Shown: one piece after another, positions 1 through 12,002 of the stretch
Layout: the number at the start of each line of letters is the position of its first letter
How positions within the stretch are numbered: the stretch's first letter is position 1
Assembly: GCA_021904315.1 (NCBI GenBank)
Contig: CM038907.1
Span: forward strand, 24,187,223 to 24,251,222
Direction: 5' to 3'
Source of the DNA: Sphagnum magellanicum
Taxonomy: Eukaryota; Streptophyta; Sphagnopsida; Sphagnales; Sphagnaceae
DNA: 64,000 nt
Notes under the pieces: generated by a model
Told to the model about the DNA's origin: nothing
Databases searched by the model: none
What the model saw: only the letters and a program-made list of their open reading frames with translations
Translations under genes and position numbers: made by a program

Positions 1-1759
1 ATTTTTTCATTAGTTTTTGTTCCAACTTATCTTTCTTCTCAATTATGCATGTGTTTTTGGATTTTTTGTATTAATAATTTTATTTGTGACTTTTTTGGGT
101 GCATTCAATTGTGGTTTTGGTGTGTTGTGTATCTAGGTAGAATACGATTGATAAACATTTGAAACATAGACTAGTGATGTGGTGGATAATTAGTGGCAAT
201 ATGAAGGGTGATTGTATCTGGCAATATGATTTAATGAGGAAAGAAATGTATACAATAAGACCAAAGTAATTTATGTTTATCAGTTTTACATATGTAGAAC
301 TCAATATTTGTGCAATGTTTTTTGTTGTTGGTTTGTAATGATTTTGTGTAAGAGGTTTATTTTGGAGAAAATGAAGTTCTTGATTTGGGTTTTTTGTTTG
401 TTGTTGTTTCTATTAACCAGAAAGTTGTTAATCTTGTTCATGGGAGACTTGTTAATGGTGTTCTTGTTTGAGAACAAGTTAGTGGTGTAGAGGATTGTCA
501 ATTTTCCTACTTTTCAAAAGAAGTCCATGGTAAATATACCACAAATGAGGAGATTTTTTCTTGAGTTCAATGAAAGTTTGTATAATAATTTTTCTCAAAA
601 TGAGCTTCTTAAATATAACAACGTATTAACATAATTCACCACTTCAGACTATGAATGTTCATACAACTTTTAATCACATCTCCAACAACTTGTAAAATTG
701 TCCCATAATCACTAAGATGTTGTTGATATGAAATGTGTTCCTATTTTGACACCACTAAAAGTAATTGAAAAAATAAAAAAATTGTTGTTGACCTTCATAT
801 TTTCAATTGTCTAAGAACTTCAAGTTTAATATTTCCAATTTTTCCATGCCATTTGTGTTAAACATTTGATTTGAACTTCATTGATTTAGTTGATTAAACA
901 TGCATTTCCACAATGGAGGTTGAATTCCAATTTTGTCATACCATTTGTGTTGGAAATTTTATTTTAATTTCTTTGATTTAATTTTAAAGATGCAATTTTC
1001 TTAATTGAGGTTAATTCTACTATGCCATTTTTGTTGGACTTTGTATTTGAATTCAATTTGGACATCGTGTTCTCACATTTTTTGTTAATAAAATGAAAGG
1101 TTTTTGAAATTTCCATTTTGAACTATCATGCATTTAATCAAAAAAGAAAAAAACATAGGGAAAAAAATAGTTTGTAAAGAAATTTTGATAAGGGAACATA
1201 AGATACATGATAAGAAAATGAAAAGTAGAAATAGGAAAATGATGATGATAATTTCCATAACTTGGAATGTACTTTTCCAACTTGTCAAACAACTTGTGCA
1301 CGTTGTAAGTTGCCATGCATATTTTGACAAGTAATAATCTTAGAAGTACAAAAAGAAAAAAATTCATGGTTCCTATTAGTTGGTCAAAGTTTGAGTTGTA
1401 AACAAAACTGACTTCCATTATCATCTTTAGGAGTGAAAAAACATTTTGTTACAAAGATATAGATAAGATGACCAATGGATCATTGACCTTTGAATTTGAA
1501 GGACTTTTAAACATTAGCCATGCAAAGAATTAGACCACCTTTGAAGGACAATTTAAGAATTCAATTTTAGGCCATGTCCAATAATTTTGAAGTATTTTTT
1601 CAAATGATGAATTATATTTATATGTTATTATGATCACTAATTTAGATTTTAGGAATATTTTAAACCAATGTAAAACAATTGTGTTGAAGTTGATGCATTA
1701 ATTTTTCATTTTTGGTGCTTGTGTGAGATCATGAGATCAAAATTGGGTAATCTTATATA
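1..1759. other. AT-rich intergenic DNA, no gene seen
   Basis: The sequence is strongly AT-rich with many short poly-A and poly-T runs. Open frames here are short, low in complexity and overlap on both strands, so none is a credible gene. No splice-consistent coding blocks, RNA gene or recognisable transposon protein were seen. Confidence 0.6.
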
Positions 1760-2275
1760 TTAATTCACTATGTCCGTTAGTCTGTTTGACGGGGGTTTTG
1801 GGGGGTGGGGGAGGGAGAGGCCGGTGAAGCAGCGGACAACCGGTGTCAGTCTGTGACGGGGTTGGACCACCACGATTTCTGTGTACAAACCGTCTCCACA
1901 AAACATTGCAGCCGTCCGAAGGGTAGGAATGACGGTCGGATTGCATCCTTCTCCCACCGCACCAGAGGCGGATATAAAAACCTTCCCCTCTCCCCCCCAC
2001 TACCAAAAGAACCGACGTTTATATAGAGGAGCGTGTTTTCGAAAATTTCCAAAACTTTTGGAAACCAAGGTTCAAAATGTCAGAACTAGGGTTTTGGGTT
2101 TTCTCACATCGGGTAAGGGAGTAAATACTCGGACTAATAACCTGAGGGTACACACGGCTGGTTCTGATACCCACACAACGTTGGTCGGGACCACTACGCA
2201 TTCGGGGTGGCTGGAGTGGCGTAGCCATGGGTGTCTGAAGGTCACGGGTACCACTAATCTATTATGAAGTCATGA
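1760..2275. other. GC-rich island in AT-rich DNA, possible solo LTR or promoter-like repeat
   Basis: Base composition changes abruptly: this block is clearly GC-richer than the DNA on either side and begins with a G-rich stretch near 1790-1820. A TATA-like GATATAAAA lies near 1970 and TTTATATAGAGG near 2018. Several overlapping open frames exist on both strands but none resembles a known family, so I do not call a CDS. An LTR remnant or an isolated promoter or exon are possible readings. I did not find a second LTR or retrotransposon proteins nearby, so this remains unassigned. Confidence 0.3.
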
Positions 2276-2342
2276 AATTTTATATCATAAAATGACACAT
2301 TATGACACGCATCCACATTGTGCACAATGGCTTATGTGTTGG

Positions 2343-3048
2343 GTAATGCTTTGGTAGCAAAGCATTACACCTTGTGAACTTAAGGTGAAGTTTGAAGGGT
2401 CATGGCATATTAAGGTGGCTCAAAAATGGTGGACATGGATTCCATATTTTGTCATTTTCACAATGTAAAATAAGTAGCCATAATTTCAAAATGACAACCA
2501 TTCCTTTAGAAACTAACAATTTGCAATTAAAAGAAAATCTCCATTAAAAATCCTATATATTACCAATGTTCTAAAAAATAAATTAATTTGTGATTTTCAA
2601 GAACTTTTAAAACAATTTAGGTCACATGTTTCCAAAACCTTGTAGAATATATATTCTTTTATGAAATTAATTTGAATATTGTGTCCTATTCATTAATCCA
2701 TATCACATATACAAAATTGCGTTCATTTGCATAAGTCATGTGTGTTTTATGAGCTCATTCCACGATTATGGACAATGACCGAGTTTGTAATTTAACTTAA
2801 TAAGTCTATTTTAAGTACATAATTTGGTATCTCGTCATTTCCTTTCTAGAGTGTCATAAATATATCTCATGCTATTTAAAAAAAAAATCTTAACATTTTT
2901 TGATTGTACCAAAAATACATAAATCTATATAAAATCATATCCCCATTATAAAATTACAATGTGATTAAAATAATAGACACCTTAATATGCCAAGACCTTC
3001 AAGGTATGCGATGTAATGCCTTATTGCCAAGATATTATATGACATAAT
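2343..3048. repeat. Foldback / long terminal inverted repeat element
   Basis: Sequence around 2352-2422 recurs inverted around 2977-3045. The shared core is CATATTAAGGTG at the left and ACCTTAATATG at the right, with GGTC/GACC and the GCATTAC/GTAATGC blocks in the matching order. A separate perfect hairpin (11-bp stem, GTAG loop) sits at 2343-2368 inside the left arm. The interior is AT-rich with no coding capacity, which fits a non-autonomous DNA transposon. Exact ends and target-site duplication were not determined. Confidence 0.5.
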
Positions 3049-3848
3049 GATTAAAGCATGCTAATATGGAGGGCCTTTTTACTTGTGTTGTAGGAAATTA
3101 TGAAATATAATTTCCCATTGTACAAATGAGAAGATTCATCATATAATTTCTTGTCATACAAATGAAACAACCCACATATTGATTTGCAATACGGTAGGGC
3201 ATTTTCAAAATGCAAGATCCAATTTTGAGATTATTATGTTTTAAATATGATACAATGATGTATTTTGTCTCCATTGCTTATGTATGGAACTTTCAAATTA
3301 TCATGAACATTAAGCATTGAAAGAAAAATTTAGAAAAAATTAATGAATACACATGGAAGGTTTTTAATGATGAAAATTTCTAATTAACAAAGTTTTGATA
3401 GAAGTTTTTAAGTAGAAGATGTAATTGATGAATTAAAATAAAATAAAAATGTAATAGAAGGTTATGAAAGGGCTTTTAAAAATGTTGATGAACTTCTAAG
3501 AGGTTTCATATGAATACCTAAATTAACCATATTACCCTTTTGTTAATGCTTGTGCCTTAAAATCCAAAAAAAGATCAAAGTCTTTTCACCTTGGCCACAA
3601 TTGTATACCACTTTACAACTTTCAACTTTGTTAACCCTTTTTTAATACAAACAAGGCTTACAATAGTATTAGTGTAGAAAATATACAATAATATACAAGG
3701 TGTTTAGAATAAGCTTGTGCTTAGGTACAAAGAAAATAATTGTGACCAATGAAATTATTCAAGTAGGTGCCTAGAATTGCTTTAAAGAGTTGCCTTAAAA
3801 ATGAACTAGCAAATTGCAAGGAGCTTTTAACATAATCACTTACTCAAG
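3049..3848. other. AT-rich intergenic DNA, nothing recognised
   Basis: AT-rich sequence with no convincing open frame, RNA gene or repeat boundary. Confidence 0.5.
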
Positions 3849-4079
3849 CCTAGGGTCAGTTAGCTTCCACATTGACAAAACAAATATTTTGAAAATTTAT
3901 TTATTTTTTCCAAAAATCAATTAAATTAAAAAATAATTTAATATAAATTTCATGATCTACAATAATCTACCATGATATTTGCCATATGAATAATGGAAAT
4001 TATTCAGATCATAGCCTGCAATAGTAAATAATAATTTCAATATTTAAAAGATTATTTAATGATGAAACTGACCCTAGGG
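3849..4079. mobile_element. Small MITE with CCTAGGGTCAGTT terminal inverted repeats
   Basis: The left end CCTAGGGTCAGTT at 3849-3861 is mirrored exactly by AACTGACCCTAGG at 4066-4078. The 230-bp element is very AT-rich inside and has no coding capacity, as expected for a non-autonomous DNA transposon. A related copy sharing CTAGGGTCAGTTTTCACATT starts at 14022. The superfamily is not assigned because I could not fix a target-site duplication. Confidence 0.6.
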
Positions 4080-5008
4080 TAAGGTATCATTTTACTCAAG
4101 TCCACCAACCCTAACCCTAATTTCCAGCTTGCAATCTGCTCCTAGAACTAAGCAACCAACAGGGTTCTGGCACATGTTACTGTGTTGTTTGTTTTCCAAG
4201 TGGGGGGGAGGGCTTTCTAAACACTTCCAAGTAAGAAGGGCAATTTCCTTCCTTCCTTGACTTGAATTGGGAAATGCAATTTGATGCACTCTTGGGTGCT
4301 TTTTTCTGGAGATCCTTGTTCTGGGTGTGTGTTTTTGATGAAGAATTTTGGAGTGGGTTTAGGGTTCTGGTGAAGAGACAACCCTAATTCACATCAAGTG
4401 GGTGTCATGGTTCAGTATGTGTATGTGTGTGCACGTTTGTGTGTTTTGCAGAGGCTGGTGAGGTTATCGACAAAGCACTGCAGCATTTGGATCCAAGTTT
4501 AGGGTCATGGTGAAGAGAGCCGAATTGGGTTCCTTGAGAGCTTTTGGTATCAGTGAAAGTGTCCATGATGTGTTTGAGTGATATGTTATATCCATTTTAC
4601 ACAGCAGACTGGTGAACCTTTGGTAAAGAAACTGTGGATTTTGTTGGATTTTGTCACTGTCTGAATTTCAGGGTTTTGTTGGGAACCGTATGAGCTTTAT
4701 GGATTGAGAGGGATAGATGTGATTGAAATTGGGAACTGCATTTTGATGCATCAACAAGGTCATTGATGTGGTCATTTCTGAATGAAGAGCTTGAAGAGCA
4801 ATGGAGCTTTGAATCTCTCTGGAGCTCTACTTCATCCTAATTTTCAGAAACCTGAATGTGCATGGAGCTCCAAGGAGCATAGTAATTTGAATGCTAAAAG
4901 CTATGAGGATTTTGAATTCTAGCACTGAGGGACAAACTGAGAATTTGGCTCATTTGGTGGATTGATAACATCAGAGTTCGCCTGCTAAGAGTCACAGAGA
5001 GGAGAAAG
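4080..5008. other. Flank upstream of the Harbinger remnant
   Basis: Non-coding sequence of more balanced composition than the DNA to its left, with several GTGTGT stretches. It may be the 5' part of the Harbinger element, but I see no transposase homology and no terminal repeat that fixes the boundary. Confidence 0.35.
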
Positions 5009-6423
5009 ATGGATGCAAGAGAATTTATGATTCTGTTTGGGAGCACAGAGATGTGCCTAGCAGCTGACAGCAGCATAAATGACCCCATGCCAATTGACAA
5101 CCCCATAGCAGGTGCAACCTCTGACATGCCATGGACCTCTATCTTCCTTGTCATATGCACTGCAATGTTTGCAGCTCTTTCAGGGCAGCCAACTGTGCAG
5201 GAATGGGCTGTCCCTTGCCACAGCTCACTGTGGCAAAAGATGAACAGGAGAATTGGAGCCCTAAGCCCATCTCAAGAGAAGTTATGGATTAAGAATTGCA
5301 GGATGACATACCCTGCTTTTGTGTACCTTGTTGAAGAGCTCAGGCCTTTTATTGCTCAGAGTACACAGACTGTTCGTGACCCTGTGGAGGTTGAGCTGGC
5401 GGTGGCTATGGTGTTGAACAGGTTGGCCACAGGGTAATCACCATTAGCAGTTGGGGAGATTTGGGGAGTTGGAGCTTCAACTGTTGTCAAATATACAAAG
5501 CTCGTCACCTCCATTCTTGCAAACAAGAACAAGCTCTACTCCAAATATGCGGTCATCCCAACCACTGAACGACAGCAACGGATCACAAGTAATTTCATGG
5601 AGCTAACAGGGATTCCAAACATGTGTGGTGCCATTGATGGAACCCACATTGTGCTGCAGAAGAAGCCAGAGCAGCTGCATGGACCTGCTGTTTACAGAAC
5701 AGGATCAGGTGACCAATCTCACTATTCAATTCTTCTCCAAGGAGTGTGCGATGGGGACAAAATTTTCTGGGATGTGTGTTGCAATGCAGCAGGAGGTTTG
5801 GATGATAGGGCACACTTCAAGGCCAGCAGCCTTTGGACAAAGCTGAGGAACAAGGAAGTGCTGAGCCAACCTACCATCAATGTGCAAGGTACAAATTCAC
5901 ACTTGGAAATTTTGATGCAAGCTTCATATAGTCTTCAAAATTCTGGATCTCCCAACAACCAACCATAATTTTCACTTCCTTTGGTCAATTATTGTGCCAG
6001 GTAAAGCTGTGCAACCCTACTTGGTCGGGGATGAGACTATCCACTCTCCCCCTTCCTGATCAAACCATTCAACAAGGTGCAAGCCATTGACAGTCCAGAA
6101 AACTCTTTTGATCTCCAAATTCAGAAGGGCCATGCAAGCATCTGCACAGCATTTGGGCTACTGAAAAGTTGATGGAGGATTCTTAGGCACCTGGATGTTG
6201 ACCTCAAATTTGCAGCACAGACAGTGGTGGCATGTTGTGTGTTGCACAATTTCTGTCAAATATCAGGGCAGAAGGAGCCAGTGGCTCAAGTGGATTTGAA
6301 CCCCAACAACAATTTCAGTATCTCGAGCACAGACATTGACAGAGAAGTTGAGATTGCTGGCAATGACATTCGTCATGCTTTGTTTCTTGACTGGTTTTAT
6401 CACCATCAAAACTCTTTCTAATA
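5009..6423 (+). pseudogene. Decayed PIF/Harbinger (HARBI1-like) transposase
   Basis: This is a remnant of a PIF/Harbinger DDE transposase, the nuclease that moves this class of DNA transposon. The N-terminal helical block is intact from 5009, followed by a GVGASTVVKYT helix-turn-helix-like segment and the diagnostic GAIDGTHIVL motif (first catalytic Asp) near 5630. The second-Asp region reads LVGDET near 6024, and the FGLLKS-WRIL and CCVLHNF blocks appear near 6152 and 6230. The gene is broken in three ways. A TAA interrupts the frame at 5435-5437. The frame shifts and returns between about 5890 and 6053. A TGA at 6170-6172 stands where this family usually has Arg (a CGA-to-TGA change). The residue before FGLLK is not the usual catalytic Glu. 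It ends with TAA at 6421-6423. The element is almost certainly inactive. Confidence 0.85.
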
Positions 6424-8501
6424 TTCTTGTCACTTCTTCTTCACAAGGCTGCCTTCACTTCTCAACTTTGCAGTCAGGTTTTCATTAGGGTTTCTCACTG
6501 CACAGGGCATAAGTATATAGCAGGGTTTGGTTTCCAGAGATTTCTCCAAAAAATGCAGCAGGTTCTGTGTGCCTGTGCTATCTAAGATTCTGAGCATGCA
6601 TAGTTCCGACCTTTTTGCAGCATCATAAGGGGTAGCAGTAGCAAGAGATTTTTCTGATGACAATTTCTGCAACACAGCTTCATATCTTTGCACATTGCAA
6701 ATCCACTGTTCAGATTGGATGAAACCAATGTTGGAAGGGGTGTCAGCCTTCAGGTTTGTTTCATAACCTTAGATCTGGATTGCCTGTGGGGTATGGCAGA
6801 TTGGGTCAACAACCGGCAGTTGCATCTATGAAAGTCTAAGGGAGGGAAGCTCTCTTTGCCTGGCTATTTGCCAGTGCTGTTACTTTGCACAATGCACAAA
6901 TGGTCAGGAAGCTTGTGACATCTTTTTAGGCCATAAGGATAAGTGATGAACCTTACACAAATGGACACATCTTGAACACTTATGATTCATATACTTCAGC
7001 TGCTTAATCATGGCAGCAGTCTAATGGCATGCAAACTATAATTTGGATGAAGTTCAGGTTTTAAGTAGCGTGAAATTGAGTCTGGACCCTTAATGTATTG
7101 CACAGACACTGCTGTCCAAAAGGGAATTTTGTGTTCTTTCTGGAGGAAAATGCGGATTTTCAGATTCCCTAATATCACACAGCATGCTGGATTACTGCAA
7201 TTAAAGTACAAGATTTTGTTGTTGGGTGTTGACTTTCTCAGTTTCTGTGAGACCAAAGCACCTTAGAATCACACACCTAGAAAAATGTGAAAATGTTGGT
7301 TGGCAATCCATAGGTTGGATTGCCGCACTAATCATTTGTTAAAATATAGTTGTCATCCTTGCATTCTAAGCTTTAATATGCAACAATGTGTCATCCCTGA
7401 TATTGACTAAGTGACAATTCCAAAATCCTAGATAAACATACCACCAACCACTTAAATGCAACCCACTGTACAACACACAGTAGCCAATCATGAATAAACT
7501 TTGAGTGAATAGATTTCTTGCATTGTGTTTGCTTAATACTAAGTTATTGATGATTCAAGGTTTACCACCACTTTAATATCTTACGCAATGAAATTTGTGT
7601 TTCCCCAATTCAATTTATTTTTCCTTTGGCCTTAACTTCAATTGAACAAATTTCCTAGTGTATTTGGAGGGCATGTTATAATGCATCAATTATGCGTCTT
7701 CAAAAAACAAGGGGCACCTTACACCTGAAAGAGGCTTCTTACACCTACCAAGCACAAGGTGCCTCCCACTCCTGCCACCTCATGATCTACATTTGTTCAG
7801 GCTTATGACAACATTCACCTCATGATTCACAATGGGTAAGGCAGTTTTTTGAGGATGAGCATTTGATAGGTGTAACAATTAGATCTGCTTGTTAAATCTC
7901 AACTTTCATTTGCAAATTGCTGTGGATAGTAGGAATTTTCCATGACTAGGATCGTTCTTGCTCCATAAGTGTTGGAGTAAGACTCACATGATGTGCTCTG
8001 AGTTGCTGGAGTAGATTTGAGCCTCGAATCAAGAAGCAGAAAAAAACTTGAGGCAAAAAACCACTAACAAAACAACTCACAAGCCAGAAGCTGGTGCATG
8101 GGCACTCTGTAGGTTTCAAATATCTTTGATGCAAACCTGCTGATACTGAAGATCCACTTACAACTTTAACATGTTGGCAGATAGCATAAATGGCAAAGAC
8201 AGTATTCCAAAACAGGACTCTCTGCAGATCATCTGCTATTTCAAGTTAGCTGAGGAAACTGGAGCACCTGAATGCTAGGTGCACTCCTGAAGCCATTGCC
8301 ATTGAATACTACAAAAATACTCTGAATTAAGATGGAAATTTGGCAATAACAACTCTTGCAGAGTGTACACATGAAAATGCATTAAATCAAGTAATGTACA
8401 TGTTTTTCCTGGAAGATCTTGGCAGAAGATGACCAAGAAAAATGACACTTTAATGTAATACACACTTTGAGCAGGAAAAATAAATAAAATAAAAGTGATA
8501 A
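6424..8501. other. Non-coding stretch, probable 3' flank and 3' UTR of the M50B-like gene
   Basis: No coding block with family resemblance was found. The part next to 8502 probably holds the 3' untranslated region and polyadenylation region of the minus-strand M50B-like gene. The part next to 6424 may still belong to the Harbinger element. Confidence 0.4.
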
Positions 8502-11464
8502 TCATGACAAGATTACTAGTCCTAAGTACACAGATGCAAGCAGGAAGATGAAAGAGATGAATCCCCTGTCACACAGCACAAGCCAATGGATTATTGGGTG
8601 TACTTTAATATGTTATGAACACAAGGTGTGTGCGTGCAGTGCAGTACAAATCTTCAACAGGTTGGGTCATAAAGTGAAATGTTTTCACTTACCAGATTAC
8701 ACCCCAGCCAACACCGTTGCATGGGCAAGGACAAATGTTGGAAAACTTCTCTGCATCACTTGAGTTCACTCGTCTTGAAATGAGATCATCATAAATATCT
8801 GAAAAAAAGAGCAATAGTATCCATCAGATTGAAACATATCCAGCAATTCAAAAATTACTTACCTCTTGCGGCCCCTAACTATGCAGTTCAGTTCAAATGG
8901 CTGGATGAAGCAGAAAATGGTTTGCATTACATTTTACAAACAGATTTATACATATTGGGTGAAAGTGTAATTCTTTGGGATTTTGAAATCCACCCAAGAA
9001 TCATGGGTCTCCATCATTGGGTGGAGTGAACATACCGTACACAGAAAATAGACAATTCATTACACCTGCAGTAACCAGTACAACCAATCAGATCCCAAAT
9101 GACAGTGCATCTCACACTGTTCAGTGCACCTCCATTTTCCTTTCCACCTTGCAAAGGACTTACTTCCAGGTTAGTTTAGAAAAAGGGCAATGTAGTTAGC
9201 AAAGAGAATAACACATGTACCTTTCCTTCTGATAAGAAACCCTTGTCAAGGGGTGTCCATCTCTTATCATAGTAGGTCACTAGGGAAGGAAAGAGTACCC
9301 ATGAATAAGATGGTGTAGCGGAGTGGCCTCACAACTTTCAGAACTGTTTCTTGTAAGATCCAGATCACAATCAAGAAGGTGATAAACCCTGAAATAAGAG
9401 AAACACACATGACATTAAACATGCAGGACCGACTCAGAGCTCCTTCAAAATCCTGTATTATCTGTAAGTACTGATATGTAACTTCAACTATGGAAAACAG
9501 TCAAAGCACACTCCCAGACTGGAAATCCACAAATCCCACATGATGAGACCTTGTGCTAAGAGCTGCATAATGTTGCTCTTCAGTACAGTTTTCTGCAGGT
9601 TGGTGGATATGAGTAGGAGCAGCCACCTCAAGTAATTGTCTCCAATAGAGCTTCTACCTAGAATTTGTTTACTATTACCATCTATGTACTGGCACACAAC
9701 AAAGGCAGGAACAGAAAGACAAGGAATGAAGACTTGGAACTCACCAAGACAAAGAAATCGGAGAAACCACTGTTTTTAGGAATGCACAAACATCATCCCA
9801 CAAGAAGAGGAAAGTCAGACAAGTTCTGGCAAGAACTGTGCACTCAGGTTGGAAAATAGGTTTGGCTACTGAGAGTTCAGCAAAGAGTGGTTCAAAACCC
9901 ATCTACAATGTGAAGGGGGGAGCAACTTGTGGATTTCCTGCCATCACCAATTTTGACATGTTTTAACACAGGCAATTCAGAATGACCTTTTGCTGCAAAT
10001 TTCTGTTGCAAATGAAGTCAAGGTTTTGGGAATCAGAATAGAGAAACTGCAAGTTCCTTACATTCTTGGCAATGATGAGGACCACAACCAGGGAAACAAT
10101 TAGAAGTGCAGCAGCAATTCGGAGTGTAATGGAATTTGTTGATGAAATCACCAACACCATACCCCAGAAAGATGATCCAAGATCTGCAGTTGACAGGAAT
10201 CAGAGCCTGGATTATTCCGTTTGATAAAGGGACAATGTACTCCAGGGCCTTCTGAAAAATATTTCCAAGTGGAACTGACATATCATGTAAACAGAATCTC
10301 ACACATTTAGGTCCCAAACAGTCAGGTTCTGAGAGAAAGTCGGAGGTGGAAAGGTTATGGATTTGATCACTCTGATTCTTACATCCTGCTGGCAAGATGA
10401 ACCACTGATAACCTCCCCGTGTGTGCGTCACCCCACCTTCATCTGCTGTGACTTCCATGCCTTCGACCTTATCACCCCCACGATCCAACAAAGCCCCATC
10501 TACTGAACACCAGAAACTTGAGTGTTGGTTGTGGAGTTCACACTCAACTGCAAGCTTGAAGGGACTGGTACTTTCATTTTCATACATTGCAGATCTATAG
10601 TACCCTAAAGGAAGTAGGAATGTGTGTGCAAAGAGCTTGAAACAAGAAATTTGACATGAGCTTTCCCTGACTCTTACAAACCCATGAACTCATTTTCAAG
10701 AAGAAATGACATGAGAATTCCCTGACTCTCTACAAGCCCATGAACTCATTTTCATCTGTGGTCTTCCCCTGAATCCCTTTTGCTTGAATTCTCTCCAGAT
10801 TGTAAGCTTCTTACTCCTCCTTCTCCCATATGTTCATTTTTCTTCAAGCATATGTGTCCATCATACCACCATTTCTACCAAAAGTTGTCCTAGCTCATCC
10901 CCAAATCTCAAATGGGAATTGCAGCCACAGGGCATATATATGGAAATTAGAATTGCTGGGAATTTTGAGAATTGCTGGAGAAAATCCCTTCACACTTCAA
11001 CAACTGAATTTCCCACATGGATTTTTCTGCAGTAGTTTTACAGAGCTTGAGAACTTGAGGCCCATTCAAAGTGTCGATGTGATTATAGCAGCACTCACCT
11101 TACCACATGTGAGCTTGCAAGCAGTGGCATGACTGGCCTCATGGAGAAAAACTGTGATAAGCTTAAATGGAGCAAGTATGGGCGTTCTCCACAACTGCGT
11201 TACAACAAAAGAAAAAAAGAACAAAAGAGAAAGATCCATAACCCCATCAACACACACAGCTTCCAAAAAAAAACTGCTCTCCCGCTGAACAACAACATCA
11301 AAATGTCGCCTGCTGTCCCCTAATTTCCATCCCTAACATTTGCAAAATACTTCAGCGGACACCCACAAACTTACAGCGAGTATGACGAAGATGAAGGCGC
11401 CGACTGTAGCAATAAACGCAATTTGTTGGTGGCCACAGCAGCTTGTCAGCCGCCAGTCGGCCAT
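8502..11464 (-). CDS. Peptidase M50B-like membrane protein (nine exons)
   Basis: Exons by phase-consistent splicing are 11464-11375, 11194-11099, 10467-10383, 10183-10062, 9769-9745, 9388-9299, 9065-9036, 8798-8693 and 8565-8502, giving 235 residues. The protein is a polytopic membrane protein of the plant peptidase M50B-like family, related to site-2-type zinc metalloproteases. HEASH at residues 48-52 fits the HExxH zinc motif. A GGVTHTRGGYQW block (about 74-85) and PAGYLGSSFWG (88-98) follow, then hydrophobic segments near 15-31, 100-129, 137-151, 161-179 and 216-234. DIYDDL (180-185) and a cysteine motif CPCPC (202-206) are also conserved in my recollection of the family. Exon 5 is only 25 bp and exon 7 only 30 bp. 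The acceptor before exon 3 (GATAAG) has a weak pyrimidine tract, but the frame and family match support it. Proteolytic activity and substrate are unknown; start is the first ATG, at a plausible N-terminus. Confidence 0.88.
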
Positions 11465-12002
11465 CCTCTCTGCTTTATACTACTCTTCTTCTCCACTGTC
11501 CGTCCCCGAGGACTTAACAAAAAAAAATTTCCACCCAGCTTCCCGCAGAGTCTGATCTGGTTTGCTTTTCCCGCAGCTTAGTAGGTACTCGTCGATCACG
11601 ACAAAAAAAACTTGCAATCGAAAACTCACTCACAGACTCGCCTCCAGCAGCAGCTTGTTCACACTTAAAGTCTGTGCACGAAACTTCCTCCTGCAATTCC
11701 TCCAACAAAAGAAGCCTTCACCTTTCGGCTCGCCTACAAGCTCTAGTGCGTCCTCCCTACACAAGCAATCTGCACAGTTCTGATCCGAAGAGGCGATGCA
11801 GAGAGAGAATTCGCACTTTCCACAACAAAAAAAATTCAACGCCGACGACGACGACGTCCGATGCGCATGCGCCCCGTCCCACCAACCCCGCGCACGCAAC
11901 GAAGAAGACGAAGACTCGGTCTTCCATATTCCTAGATAACACAAAATCTACGACTGCAGTAGATTTCAGAAACAGAATGAATCTCCGGGTGACCCAGCCC
12001 CC
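11465..12002 (-). promoter_or_regulatory. Upstream region of the M50B-like gene
   Basis: A relatively GC-rich stretch lies directly upstream of the start codon at 11464 and contains CpG-rich pieces (GACGACGACGACG near 11840). This composition fits a 5' UTR and promoter. Overlapping open frames on both strands show no family resemblance and are not called. No TATA box or start site could be fixed. Confidence 0.4.

Noticed and set aside
1881-2267. 128-codon open frame in the GC-rich island
   Set aside because: Competing frames of similar length occur on the other strand and nothing in it resembles a known protein.
9665-9859. Alternative larger exon for the M50B-like gene starting at about 9845 (reading CTVLARTCLTF)
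   Set aside because: It joins in phase to the previous exon but not to the next; the 25-bp exon at 9769-9745 fits both phases and the family sequence.
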